DNA from: Tachypleus tridentatus
Taxonomy: Eukaryota > Arthropoda > Merostomata > Xiphosura > Limulidae
Assembly: GCF_004210375.1 (NCBI RefSeq)
Contig: NC_134834.1
Location: forward strand, 149,515,009-149,579,008
Length of the DNA stretch: 64,000 nucleotides
Reading direction: 5' to 3'
Shown here: in pieces, positions 43,380 through 55,508 of the stretch
Layout: every line of letters starts with the position of its first letter
Position numbering within the stretch: position 1 is the first letter of the stretch
Made by a program: the position numbers and the translations under genes
The notes under the pieces: model-generated
Databases searched by the model: none
What the model saw: the letters and a program-made list of their open reading frames with translations, nothing else
Told to the model about the DNA's origin: nothing

Positions 43380-44769
43380 TTTATTTAACAGATTTGGCAT
43401 GGATCAAAATCAAGCAATGGACCCCTACATTTTGAAAAATTAAGTTTCCAAACTTCACTTAAGTACTGCAATACCTGGTTTGCCATTTCCTCACCAACAT
43501 GGCCTTTCAGTTCCAGAAAGTTAAAAAGCATTCAATTGGCTGCCCATCTTTTAAGTATCGAAATACAACACTTGCCTGATCTATATGTGATAGATCTGGC
43601 GTCGAGTCAACTGAGAAGCTAAAATAACCAGAATAATTTACTTCATCAACAATAAATGCGTGGACCTTTTGAGCCATTGGTGAAATGAGTTCTTCACAGG
43701 TGGTTTTGGATAATTAAGAAGAATTTCCTTTTCCAGAATTTCCATATTTCGAAATACGCCCTGCTAAAAATGGATCAAACTGATTTATGAGCTCAAGCAG
43801 CCCTAAAAAATTCCCATCCTGCAGTAAAACAAATTTTTCATATGTTCCTCGAAAAGCCAGGCCACGTTCAGCTAACGTACGAATAACAGCTATTACACAC
43901 TCCAAGACATGTTCCCAGTAATTGCACATTTCTTTAATTTGTTTTTCAAACTCTTGTCGCAAGCCTAAATCTTGTCTGCGAATTAATTATGTTAGCATAC
44001 AGTCTCGGTGAGTAGTCCTTCTTTCATGATGATCAATTTGGCCAGTCACTGAACCCTTCTCTTTCAACAAAACACGAGGAAAATTTTGGGGAAAAAGTTT
44101 ACAAACAAAGCAGTAAACTGACCCTGTTGATGGTGAATACAATAACTACTCTCGCTTGTATTGCTCACCACTGACTTTTACCCGAAAGAAAAGTTTTTGC
44201 AAACAGTATCTCGTTTGTTTGCCACTATTGAAAGTCCGGCAAAATTTGCCAAATGGCCCATTGTGGTGTTTCCAGTCAGTGGGTCCACAAGCAATCTAAT
44301 AAGCCACATCAACAGCAGAGAAATCGAGCCATAACCCTGGATCTTTTGCTTTAGTTTCTTTATCTTTTGTAGACTGAAGCATTTTACCCTAGTCCAGTAG
44401 ATTTTCATTTTCAGCAATTATTTAAACTTCAGACTGTCTTGTAGAGCAACTTGCATCAACGTTAACACTAGAAATATCAAGAAAATTTACAGACAAAGTG
44501 AGATAAGTTGTGAGACTTGTGTCAGTTGGGCCAGCCTGTGATACCTCGACGTCATCATGATGTTTTGACCTCGAAGTGGACAAAGTGGTACATGTCAGAT
44601 GCAGTACAAGTGACTTCTGATGGCGGAGATAGGTTTTGATTTGGAAGATCATGTTGAGTGAAAAAATTAGTCAGCTTTCCAGTCTTGGCCACTAACTCCA
44701 AAGCCTTTTGTTGGTTTTTTTTTTTGCCAGTTTTCTCTTTTGTGCACCACTTAATTCAACACGTTTCAT
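43380..44769 (-). pseudogene. ZMYM1-like hAT transposase pseudogene, C-terminus missing
   Basis: A start at 44769 gives MKRVELSGAQKRKLAKKK, then a frame slip in an A-run, then ALELVAKTGKLTNFFTQHDL. A TTF/BED-like finger follows: LLYSPSTGSVYCFVCKLFPQ...IDHHERRTTHRDC. Then come AERGLAFRG, FLGLLELINQFDPFLAGRIS, SGYFSFSVDSTPDLSHIDQ (with the first DDE Asp) and HVGEEMANQVLQYLSEVWKL. Several stops and frameshifts are present. The hAT C-terminal dimerisation region is absent. Such proteins are annotated as zinc finger MYM-type 1-like in many animals. Confidence 0.85.
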
Positions 44770-45688
44770 CTTGCAGTCTGAGAAATACAGAAACAAAAAT
44801 AAAAAAACACACAAAACAATATGGATCATATATAGTTATAATGAATAGAAAAAACTCTGAAATTCATAAAGAAAAACGTTGGTAACACAGTCAAACATAC
44901 TAAAGTCTAGGTCTACATTTGGACAAAGATTGTCAGAAAGTTATCCTGGGACCTAAGTCCATCAGCACATAAGCATGAATTCATAAATACCTTTATTGAT
45001 TTGCTGAATTATGATTGGTTGAAAACCGTTCGACACCATTCTCGAATCGATTCGAGACTGGCTTCAATCCGTTTTAGGAGAATTAGTTTTCAGTCATTGC
45101 AAAAGTTTCGTTTAGATTGTTGCTATGGTAACTGTATCCAAGAAGCAATGTCACTGGTAATATCCAAATCCATTGTGAGCCAAAAAGTATTCCAAAACAA
45201 TTTGTGATCAACAACACATACTGTAGTAGCCTATATACACAGTGATCATTCTGTACTGGTACACATACATAACATATAACCAACTGTAAAGTGTACTGCA
45301 CATTGAACTACTACATACTGGGTTAGGCCTAGGCTAGAGTACCTTAACTCTAATCAAATATCTGAAGAATGTGTTGTAACCTCAACTTTGAGCTCAGTTT
45401 TGACCTGAGGACTTTAGATGAGCCAACAAACCATACATCAACAAATTAGGCATATGTCTGAAACTTTATCTGCATGCCTGGATGCGAAGGCAAATTCAAA
45501 ACGACGGCCTTAAATTGGGAATAGCCCACTTCATTATTCCAGGTTACAGTAGCGTTTCCAGTGTACTTACACTAAACTAATTACAGTATTTAGGCCAACG
45601 TTATTGTCATTCAGTTCTCAGATAACAACACTAACGTTAGGCCTAATACTAATACATCGCAACTGTGACCACTAACGTTAAGGATATT
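44770..45688. other. stretch upstream of the hAT pseudogene
   Basis: No repeat family is recognised. A perfect 16-bp palindrome, CTCGAATCGATTCGAG, lies at 45041-45056. The TTAGGCCTA motif recurs (about 45323 and 45633), probably by chance. Confidence 0.55.
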
Positions 45689-45965
45689 GGACCGGCATGG
45701 CCAAGCGTGTTCAGGCGTGCGACTCGTAATCTGAGGGTCGCGGGTTCGCATCCCCATCGCGCCAAACATGCTCGCCCTTTCATCCGTGGAGGCGTTATAA
45801 TGTGACGGTCAATCCCGCTATTCGTTGGTAAAAGAGTAGCCCAAGAGTTGGCGGTGGGTCGTGATGACTAGCTGCCTTCCCTCTAGTCTTACACTGCTAA
45901 ATTAAGGACGGCTAGCACAGATAGCCCTCGAGTAGCTTTGTGCAAAATTCAAAAACAAACAAAAC
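45689..45965 (+). repeat. Thr-like SINE, full length
   Basis: Head ACCGGCATGGCCAAGCG, anticodon loop CTCGTAA, B box GGGTTCGCATCC, tail TTCAAAAACAAACAAAA. The imperfect flanks TTAAGGATATT and TTAAGAATACT may be a decayed target duplication. Confidence 0.94.
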
Positions 45966-46442
45966 ATTAAGAATACTACTCAGTACTAACCTTGCTCACA
46001 TGAACTTGTTCAATTCATGCACTTTTTCAGACAATCCTAAATTGATTTTGTTGAGTGGTCGGTTATTCACAGTATCTTTATATGACCACGATGCCACAGT
46101 ACTGTACTACTACTAGTAGCATAGTGTATACCTAACAACGCTAAGAATCATGTTGTTGTACATGTCGAAGTCTTACGTAATTTGACCTTAAAGGTCGAAT
46201 TATCGCCTTTAAACTGCTAAGATCAGTCAATCTTTTCCCAGCTTTTCAGAAATGTAATCGAATGCATAATAATCTGAATTTATAGTCGCAAAATAGTTGA
46301 ATTACACCTAAAAGTCTGTCGTCGTTGACTATGTGTTTCTCTCGCGGATTGTTCGTTCGTTTCATAAAAATATCACCAGAGGGCCGGGCCAGGTCGTGGC
46401 ATTATGACGTCAGGATAGGATAAAGGAAGAAGTAAGGAGAAT

Positions 46443-47580
46443 CAGTGGCGGCGCCAGGATATTTTCCTTGAGGGGGTGGGGTAAACTGTGAGGGGCTTCC
46501 CAATATGCCATCAATATGAAGTATAGATGGTAAATTATAATAATGTAAATACCAAGGTACGTTTCAGAAAGGTGTGCTATTTTGAACTGCGTTTTCAATG
46601 CAGTTTTCATTGGAAACTCATACTCTGATTAGAAATTCATTATTACAAATTAGAAATAATCTAAATTCCACCCAAGGTAATACATAATAATAAAGAAAAT
46701 GAAGACTAGCTTAGATTGGACATTTAATATACTATTAAGAGTAAAGCTACAAATCAAAAGAAATATAACATAAAGACATAGTTTACATTGCAGAAACGAA
46801 TTATCCCATGTGAAGTTAATACACTCTGAGGAAAAGTAAGGTCACTATCAGGCTAACTATCTTTCATCATGTTGCGTTTATAGTCAATATTGCTTCAAAA
46901 CAACGCGCCTGTTCTGGTGATTGGCAGCAAATGTTTCTATAACAGTATCAATATCGAGTTGTTTTGCCCTCCTGGAGTTTACTGATATGACAGCAAGGTT
47001 GCTGGTGCGGTTGTTACCACTGCTGTTGTGCAAGTATGTCTTGAGAAGCTTCAGACATGATAAACTTCTCTCACAGGCAGCTGAAGTGACAGGCTGGGCC
47101 ACAGCGATGCATACAAGCTTGTGGAGATCCATGAAGGCATCCTTGTATGGCTCCAGTATGGTTGCAAGCTCCAATGGTGTGGATATTTCCTGCCCCTTGT
47201 CCTTCTTCCTGGCAATTAGCCGGTTCAACTGGTGAGCCTCCACTGCGAGGTCATCCTCTGCCACACCATAGTTTGCTGCCATTTCTAAGAGTGCTTGCTT
47301 GTCCAGAAATGTGAAGTGTTTGGGGTTCACTGAAGTTGCACCCATTAGAACACTGCAGGCATCAGAGGAGAATCTTCTATTAAGCTCGTTGAACATCCTG
47401 TCTATAATGGCATAGAAGATGTGTCTCTTCTGTGTCTCTTTGATGTTAATTTTTAAGCAACAACGACGATTGTGTTTTCCGTATTTTATGAATATATGTA
47501 GGTAACAATATTTGGGGGAGGCTGGGGGGTTTGGTTCATTGGAGGCTCAACCCCCCAGCCTCCCATTGACACCGCCACTG
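46443..47580 (-). mobile_element. hAT transposon derivative with intact ends and 8-bp target duplication
   Basis: The ends are CAGTGGCGGCGCCAGG on the left and CAGTGGCGGTGTCAAT on the right (reverse strand). AGGAGAAT at 46435-46442 is repeated exactly at 47581-47588, the 8-bp duplication typical of hAT. The element is 1138 bp and retains only the 3' part of a transposase, so it is an internally deleted, non-autonomous derivative. Confidence 0.95.
46884..47396 (-). pseudogene. hAT transposase C-terminal fragment (dimerisation domain)
   Basis: A 170-codon open frame. FNELNRRFSSDACSVLMGAT, then HKLVCIAVAQPVTSAACERS, CLKLLKTYLHNSSGNNRTSN and LAVISVNSRRAKQLDIDTVI. AACERSLSCLK...R...L is the signature of the hAT C-terminal dimerisation region in ZMYM1-like proteins. 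The DDE core and the zinc finger upstream are missing. The frame is intact, so the insertion is probably recent. Confidence 0.93.
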
Positions 47581-47588
47581 AGGAGAAT

Positions 47589-48539
47589 ATAATAATGATC
47601 TCCATTTTTGGGTCTAAAAATGACATATTTATCTCAGCTTCAGATCTGTTTATATTATTACACAATCACAAGGGAACACATATATCCCAAATACTCTTAT
47701 AGGTTACACGTAATCTATGAATGGTGGCATTGCTACAGTGGAATTCCTTTCTAAATGTTTTCTTGGTATGATATATTTCAAAACATGTACTCACACACAA
47801 AGGAGGTTTTTTTACAACAAGTTGTTTGAAGTAAAAAAATTACGGCTCAGAAAAGCTTTAGTGAGAAACACACTTATAACAATATTACAAAACACACATG
47901 AATAATGCAATACTAACGCAAATAAAACTAAAACAAACGAGACAATAACCCAAATATCACGTACGAAAAGAGAAGCCAAAAAACATAAAACTAGCCACAT
48001 CTCTGTACACATCTGTCACAATTTCGTCTGACTTATATTTCTGTGGTATTATATTCATATTTTTCTGTAGATGTGGCTGAATAAAGCAGTAAAAGGTAAA
48101 ACAAAACAGTTCCACTGCCTATAATTTATTACAAGTAGCCACAACAGAAGGAATGATTGAGAAAAATATTTCACCTTCAAGGTCAGACATCATAACATGC
48201 AAGCATCTTTAACCTGAAGTTTTATCAACATTTTGTGTTGCTCTTTACAATAATCTTTCGCAAATCAATGACTTCTTACTTCAGGTACATAGTTTAGTAG
48301 TTTCTCAAAACGTTATTCACTTAATAAGCCAAAGAAAACGTTTTTTTTTTAACAATGCAGAATAAAGTCGAACACGACAGATAAAGACAAGTACAAACAA
48401 ATCAACTAAAGTTGAGTATGGCAGTGAAAGAGTTAAAGGCATGATATCTAGGGGAAAAACTCTGTGGTGTCCCCTTCCCTTGGTGCCCTAAGCACGTGCT
48501 TATTTTACTTAATGATTAATCCAGGGCTGGTCTTTCCTA
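47589..48539. other. intergenic stretch, nothing recognised
   Basis: AT-rich sequence with no repeat family or coding signal that I can support. Confidence 0.6.
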
Positions 48540-48690
48540 AAGTAAGGAGTCAAAACTGAACACAATATTCCGTCTGTAGCCTAACCAGTGACCTATACAA
48601 CGAAATTATAACATTTTAGACTTGTATCCAATATTTTTGTAGATACAACCTAAAATCATATTTTCCCTACAAATTTAATTGGGTCTATTT
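48540..48690 (+). repeat. second copy of the old interspersed repeat
   Basis: Aligned with 15618-15765 (see that entry). Together they define a repeat family of at least 150 bp. Confidence 0.5.
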
Positions 48691-48708
48691 TTATTTTACT
48701 GTATGTGT

Positions 48709-48822
48709 ATGTTTTTTTCTTATAGCAAAGCCACACCCGGATATATGCTGAGTCCACTAAGATGAATCGAACCTCTGATTTTAGCGTTGTAAATCCATAG
48801 ACTTATCGCTGTACCAACAAGG
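48709..48822 (-). repeat. SINE family 2 copy
   Basis: TTATAGCAAAGCCACACC, GCTGAGTCCACTAAGATGAA, B box on the reverse strand (GAATCGAACC), TTTTAGCGTTGTAAATCC and CTGTACCAACAAGG. Confidence 0.8.
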
Positions 48823-49179
48823 AACTCGATATTTTGGAAGACATACGAAGTTTAGATTCCCACTAGATATTGCAGGAATTTCTGTTTTCTTTGTTTTGTC
48901 CGTGAAAAAGTAGTTATTCAAAAAGATTACCCTTTTTTTTTTTTTTTTTTTTACTAAAATGAAGTCCCCAACACCAAAATATCGATTTAAGAGAATGAAA
49001 TATTTTACAAGAAAGAATGTAAAAACACTGTCTCGTTTAAGTAATGTCTAAAATATTGTAGCTTTTTTTGTGTACTTGTAATTTTTCAGTACTGTTAATT
49101 TTTGTATCAAATATGAAGTTAGTTAAAGTTAAGAAAACATAGATTTCAGAAATAAAAATCTAACGTGTTAACGTTATTA

Positions 49180-49830
49180 TAAGTCTTGGCCAACATGTCA
49201 ATATACTGCTCAAAACTGATGTTGTTGTCTACGTGTATGAAGTGGTAAATGCACCATTAGTAACAGAGAAGGTAGCGTGTGATTGGACAAACATCTACGT
49301 GTTGTTATCCTGGTCTGTATAAGCTGTTTAGAGCATTTATGTGTTAACATACATACACACCTCTTTTATATAAAAGGGTGAAATTTAGGTATAATTTCTT
49401 TCGAAACAGATTAACGCTTTGTTCAGACAATTTCTCTGTACTTCGTGTGGAACCATACCTCGTCGTGTGCCGGAACTTATAGAGTGTTAAATTGTTCGAC
49501 TGTCTAGAAATGGTATGAAGCAAATGTGCATTGACAGAACAGTAGGGCACCCTGATGTACTGTATCCAGAATTCTCGAATGTCATTGGACTATACAAAAT
49601 GTTGTTCTATGAAAGTCTACTGGTAAACATCAAAATCCTACTGTCAGAGATGAATGTGTTTTGATCAGGTTAACACGACAAGGCCAACAAAAGTGTGACG
49701 ACAGATATAAGTTACACAAACCTAACGAAATACATCACAACATAAGGCATGCACTTCGTGTCGGATATGAAACAGGATGCTCCATTAGTCATACGTTAAA
49801 TAAGGAAAACATTTCGGACATCTGACTGGT
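49180..49830 (+). mobile_element. Tc1-like transposon fragment (5' half)
   Basis: It begins with AAGTCTTGGCCAACATGT, matching the inverted repeat of the element at 36206-38293, and shares about 400 bp with it on the opposite strand. The plus strand encodes RRVPELIEC, stop, IVRLSRNGMKQMCIDRTVGH, then GKHQNPTVRDECVLIRLTRQ and RHALRVGYETGCS: the helix-turn-helix region and the start of the catalytic domain. The right end is not found, and its boundary is approximate. Confidence 0.8.
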
Positions 49831-51092
49831 AAGGGGTGAGCCAAAAAACAGTATCAAAACCAATGATGTTTGAAAGTTTAAAATTTGTTTTATTTTTACA
49901 AAGGATAAGCTACTGATAAGACTCAGTCAAGCCTATAATTGGACAAACATCAAAGCTAATCTTCGTTTATACATAGTAACAATGAGTACAAGTGTTACGT
50001 TTTTCAATTACTAGATGACATTTACATTCAAAATAACTTAATTTTAATACCCATACTAGCCATTTCTAGATGTACAGAGTTAATTAAGTATAGATGTACT
50101 GAATTACCAATCTGGAGCAAGCGGTATGTTTAAAAAGGAAATTAACAAATGAACAAAAATAACATTCTTTGAGAGGATATTATCCAATAGTCGTACAATT
50201 TTCACGCTAGAGGTCGTTGATCAATATTCATTTTCTTTTATAGACTTGCATCCAGCGAAAAGTGAGTATCAACTGATTTTATTGGGAAGCAACATTGGTG
50301 AGATGTTCATATCCCTTTGACCTTTAATAAAGTAAATATTTGTAACACTTTAACTGTAGTCACGTGAGAATATAATTAAACTCGTTGTTCAGTCATATTA
50401 TGTAAACAAAAAAAGAGGACACTTTGATGGCGACGTTTGTTTACATGTTAAACAATACGACAGTGACTGATTTAGTTTTACAGCAAACAAAACTATGAAT
50501 AAACTCGTCTCTTTGTTGTTGTTTTAAACAAGAAGTTATTAAACAGTCTGAAGAAAGTCGGTTTCAGTATTAAACCAAATATCTTAAGCGTGATGCTACA
50601 GCTCAGTTATAAATATACGATATAACTCATTATTAGAACAATCTTATGTAAATAGCCGAGTCAGAAATCAGAATTATTTCTAATATAAAGATGGAACTGA
50701 TACTCTAGAATAAATAACAGGAGAATTAATTATTCCAAGAATATTTGAATCCCACGTATAGTTTTAGTTACGAGAAACATTTAGTAGCAGAGTTTCTCAA
50801 CCACCGGTCCGTAGGATTTCACTAAAACAAACAAAAACTGACAGAACATTCATGTGTCAATTCTAATGAATTTTATTGCACTTGCCCGTTAGTGGTTCAC
50901 AAAAGTTTAGTGTAACAGCGAGCGATTCCTCGTATTGAAATAAAACTAGACGAATATTCCTTCTTAAACGACGAGTAATAAACCTGTGTCTCCACTCTAG
51001 AGCCAGGAAATGTAACATTTCTCAAAATATCTTGTATTTCTGTCTATGTTACTTCATTATACTATTTATTACTGTATTATTACTTTTTGTTT
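49831..51092. other. intergenic stretch with one small repeat match
   Basis: A short segment (50036-50110) resembles the intron 8 repeat tail (AATTTTAATACCCATAC, AGCCAT, GATGTACAGAGTTAATTAA). The rest is unassigned. Confidence 0.55.
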
Positions 51093-51201
51093 GTTTTAGA
51101 CGAAAATTATATTTGGCTATGTGCTGTGTCCACCGCGGGGAATCGAACTCCGAACTTTAGCGTTGTAACTCCTTAAACCTTCCACTGTTACACCGAGGGA
51201 T
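51093..51201 (-). repeat. SINE family 2 copy
   Basis: GGCTATGTGCTGTGTCCACC, GGGGAATCGAACTCCGAA (B box, reverse), TTTAGCGTTGTAACTCC and CTGTTACACCGAGGGA. Confidence 0.82.
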
Positions 51202-51788
51202 CGTGGTGTTGCTGAAACTTCACACTGAGGAAATAGCATTCTGGTTTTACTTTAACTTTTTGATAGCGCCACAATAAAAGATCTGCTAGTTTGTTATTAG
51301 CTTGCCCCTAGTGGTAGGTACAGAACAAACTGTGTAACCTTGTAATTAATTATAAACAAACTTATGATTTTACTCCTAAATTTCTCTCTTTATTTGTAGT
51401 ATCTAATGTAATAAGCCTTCCATCTTGAATATTAGCAGATTATAATAAACGATAACCGTGAAGCTTCAGTATTATCATTAGTAACATAAAGTGAGAAATG
51501 TGAGACTTCAGTATTATTAATAAACGGCAAATGCGAGACGAGTACAAACAAGATGCAGTAAAAAAATACTTATTGCACCTTTCATGTATGTTGTGAAAGA
51601 AAGAACATCATGTTTACTGCAATGTTATATATATTAATTTCGATAGTACACACACTTCATACAGTCAATATTTAACTAGCTGTTGACCGAATATCTACCC
51701 GGGACTTGAATTACGTGAACATGTGTTAAGATTAACTTATAACAACCACTTTTCACCAGTTTTCATATAGTGATTTTCTTCACCAGGT

Positions 51789-52057
51789 GGCCCGGTATGG
51801 CCATGCGGTCAGGGCGCTCAACTCGTAATCTAAGGGTCACGGGTTCGAACCCCCGTCACACCAAATATGCTCGCCCTTTCAGCCGTGAAGGCATTATAAC
51901 GTAACGGTCAATCCCACTATTCTTTGGTAAAAGAGTACTTCACGAATTGGCGGTGGCTGATGATGACTAGTTGCCTTCTATCGGGTCTTTCACTGCTAAA
52001 TTAGAAACGGATAGCGCAAATAACATTCGTGTAGCTTTGCGTGAAAATAAAAACAAA
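51789..52057 (+). repeat. Thr-like SINE, full length
   Basis: Head GGCCCGGTATGGCCATGCGG, anticodon loop CTCGTAA, B box GGGTTCGAACCC, and a body running to GCTTTGCGTGAAAATAAAAA. Confidence 0.93.
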
Positions 52058-52399
52058 TCGATCGTATGTTGCACCTAGACAAATGCTTTCTGAATATCTT
52101 TCATAGATTTACCAACTCCATACCTTTACCTTCATCTAACTAAGTAGAAACATATTCAAAGATCAATGAGGCAAGATTTCCCCCTAGCGCTATTACAGAT
52201 TACCTGAACTATTATTTAACATATGTGGACTAGTAATACTATTAATATAGAGGTTTTCATAGACGTAAAGCATTAGAGATATAATAAATACTGTATCATG
52301 AACCACGATAGTGGTTCATAACAGGGGTTCATCAAATTCTAGCCGTAATTGATGTTATTATTACATCTTGAAGTAAGCTTTCTTACATATATCTGTTGT

Positions 52400-52731
52400 T
52401 CTTTTTAAAGATACAGGGTAAAACAGGAATTACCAGCCAATAATAGATAAATGTGAGATGACTAGCACATTGATACTGAATACTTTGTACACTATACAAT
52501 CGGTGTCTTTAGGGAGCCAACCTTTATATTATGTGTGAAGTGAAGAAATAAAAAACATCAATGCACAAAATATTGAATTTTATCATGCACATTCATAGAA
52601 AAAGTACTTTAAAAGACACAAAGGTTTATCTAAAGCAGTGCTTGAGACGTATGTATATTTTTATTTGAAACGGCTGCTTTTCTATTGGTAAAATTTTATA
52701 CGCACTTAGTCGGAGTTGTGTTTTAGTCTAG
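52400..52731 (+). repeat. dispersed repeat F, copy 2
   Basis: Inverted relative to 5849-6160 (see that entry). It begins near TTTTTAAAGATACAGGGTA and ends at GGAGTTGTGTTTTAGTCTA. Confidence 0.75.
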
Positions 52732-53490
52732 GTGTGTATTTGCCCATTGCTATAAGTAATAATATACACAGATAATTTCACACACAGAAACTATAAATAT
52801 TCAGTATATTCTCAAACAAATCTCCATGACAATTTCCAGTGTAGCTTAACGTTTTACATTTTCAACTAATGTGACCAGATGTCAATAGCTACAGTAAATC
52901 ATCATGAACCGTATCAGTTAACTACGAGCTACGTTTACTATAATTACAATGTATAATGTCAGATATCATACCAAGTAGTCCTTTGCCGATAGTTGAGCAT
53001 AAAAACGTTAGCAGAAAAGATAAATAAAAAACTTGGGGATTGAAAAACTAGAAACCCCTAATTTGGCTCCATGCTATTATCTAGAATTACATTTAGTGGA
53101 GTCAAAACAGGGATTTGTAGTTGGAGTTAATAATGTCTGCAATATTTCTAGCCTTGTTTTGATTAGTTTTTACAGTATCTATTTGCAGCTTTTTTAAATT
53201 CTTCATCGTCCCTGAAACCACCACCGGATGGGTTCATCAAAATGTCTGCACCTAGTATCGTATCAATATTAACATCAACTGGATTTGACGTCACTATGTC
53301 AACCGATTGTGCATCATTATATTTGTCATTTGTGAAGCTCAACTTCATGTTTAAGTCAATTACATCAATTTTTTCCGCGATTATTATTTATACTGAGAGA
53401 CAGTAGCATCACATGACTTGGTTAAAACAAACAAACAAACAAAACTACACTGCCAAAATTAACGCAGCACAATATACCTGAAGGAGAAAA
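52732..53490. other. intergenic stretch with one unexplained open frame
   Basis: On the minus strand, an open frame ending at 53163 reads SVDIVTSNPVDVNIDTILGA and MNPSGGGFRDDEEFKKAANR and stops after YCKN. Its start could be the ATG at 53348; the frame is open for about 12 codons further. The composition is more protein-like than the surrounding random frames. I recognise no family and do not claim a gene. Confidence 0.3.
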
Positions 53491-53741
53491 TTGTTTGTTT
53501 GAATTTTTGCGCAAATCTGCACGAGGGCTATCTGTGCTAGCCGTCCCTAATTTAGCAGTGTAAGACTAGAGGGAAGGCAGCTAGTCATCACCACGCACCA
53601 CCAACTCTCGAGCTACTATTTTACCAACGAATAGTGGGGTTGACCGAAACTTTATAACGCCCCCACCTCTGAAAAGGCGAGCATGTATGATGTGACGAGT
53701 ATTCGAAGCGCCCTAACTATCAGGTTACACCTGGCAGGACG
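53491..53741 (-). repeat. Thr-like SINE, head decayed
   Basis: TTGTTTGTTTGAATTTTTGC tail, CCGTCCCTAATTTAGCAGTG, ACCAACGAATAGTGGGGTTG; the B box is disrupted (GAGTATTCGAAGCG). Confidence 0.88.
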
Positions 53742-54723
53742 AGAGGATAGAAAAAATAAAAGAAATTTGGTTTAGACTATAATATTGGGTTTCGTTTGTA
53801 AGTCTAGGTTTCATCTGTAAGCCCTGCAACGAAAATAAATGAGTGGCAAGTTTTACGAATTTCTTTCATTTTTTTTACTTCTTTTAAAAATATATAAACA
53901 GGGCAGTTGAAAGTGTGTCAATATTAAGATTTTCTTTCGTAGAAACATGAAATTATTTATTTGTTCGAGTGGCCCACATTCAACGTACTCGGTTGACTTA
54001 GCCAGATACGCTATCCCCACCATAGTTTAGGCCTAGCTCTCTCAAAATATGATGTCAGAGTTTAATTCATATCGACATAATATCAAAATGGTATGTTTTA
54101 AAATCTTACTTTTATTTCTGTTTTCCTCCACGACATTTCTTAGACAATATTTCTCTTCCATAACCACACAATATAATAGAAAATTTGACCCATGATAAAT
54201 AGTAAATATATTTATATTTTAACGTGTCTGTGTTTCAACTTAATTTATACACAGCTTAAGTAAACCTACTTTCAGATCTTGTGGAAGCTAAATATTTTGT
54301 TTGAAACGTTTTATTAATTTGATTTATTTTTCACATTAATTATTTAAATTATGCCCAAAGTTACCAGGTCATTTCTTATGTAACGACTAACATGTCGGCT
54401 CGTTGCCAAGAAACGTAGACGGTAACACTGACTCAGCACGTGCACAAATATTTAATTACGCATATGACTACAGCTGTTGTTTTTCAGGGCAATTAAATTT
54501 GCCACATAGAACAATACATGTAAAAGTCCTATTTGACATAAAGTGTCAATGCATTTTTGTAAGATTCACTATTTCGTACATGTTATATTGAACAAACTTT
54601 TAATAATTCATTTTTTATTTTTTGCAAATGCTAAATTTCTATGTGAAGCCAATGTAATGATTTTAAAAGTACAAACAGAATTCCATAAAATAAAAGCCTG
54701 ATTGACACTTTTGAGTTGAACAA
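53742..54723. other. intergenic stretch, nothing recognised
   Basis: AT-rich DNA without a supported feature. Short open frames here have no protein character. Confidence 0.6.
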
Positions 54724-54999
54724 GCACGGCATGACCAGGTGGTTAAGGCACTCTACTCGTAATCCGAGAGTCGTAGGTTTCAATCCCCGTCACAGCAAAC
54801 ATGCTCGTCCTTTCAGCTGTGGGGGCTTTATAAAGTGACGGTCAATCCCACTCTTCGTTGGTAAAAGGATAGCCCAAGAGTTGGCGGTGGGTAGTGATGA
54901 CTAGCTGCCTTCCCTCAAGACTTACACCTCTACATTAGGGAAGGCTATCGCAGATAGCGCTCGTGTAGCTCTGCGCAAAATTAGAAGAAAAAAAAAACC
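54724..54999 (+). repeat. Thr-like SINE, full length
   Basis: GCACGGCATGACCAGGTGGT, anticodon loop CTCGTAA, degenerate B box GGTTTCAATCC, and a tail GAAGAAAAAAAAAACC instead of the usual CAAACAAA. Confidence 0.92.
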
Positions 55000-55252
55000 A
55001 ACGAAAACTCGAGTAGAACATCGAAAAACAAAAGCTTTTAGAAGTCAGCTACCTTCGAGACAATCTGTTCTGCAATAGCACCCCCCTCAATCCTTGGACT
55101 ACTCTAATATTGTATCTGAAAACTTAAAATAATCTCTCTTATCCTGTTTTAGAGAAAACAATACAGAATTAATTAATCAGCAATAGGAGCCAGTAACAAA
55201 ATTGTGAACGTGGGATACCTCGTGTAATTAATAGCAGTGTAGGACAATAAAT

Positions 55253-55508
55253 TGTTTGTTTACTTTTTTGTTTATTTTGTTGTATTTCGCATAATAACCA
55301 CCAGAGGGCTATCTGCTCTAACCGTCCCTAATTTCGAAGTAATAAACTAGGATGAAGATAGCTACTCAACACCCTCCTCCACCAACACATGGGCTACGTT
55401 TTGACAATGAACAGTGGGATTGATTGGAATATTATAACTTCCCCATAATTTAAATGGCGAGCATGTTCGGTGACTGTTTCGATCCCGTGGCCCACAGATT
55501 GTTTGGTT
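55253..55508 (-). repeat. Thr-like SINE, strongly diverged
   Basis: GTATTTCGCATAATAACCAC, CCGTCCCTAATTTCGAAGTA, GAACAGTGGGATTGATTGGA and the B-box remnant TTTCGATCCCG. Confidence 0.8.

Noticed and set aside
46921..47235. Plus-strand 104-codon frame in the hAT element.
   Set aside because: It is antisense to the hAT dimerisation domain, which is clearly recognisable on the minus strand.
48931..48953. Long poly-T run as a possible retroposed mRNA tail.
   Set aside because: No adjacent exon-like sequence or target duplication was found. It is better read as a simple homopolymer.
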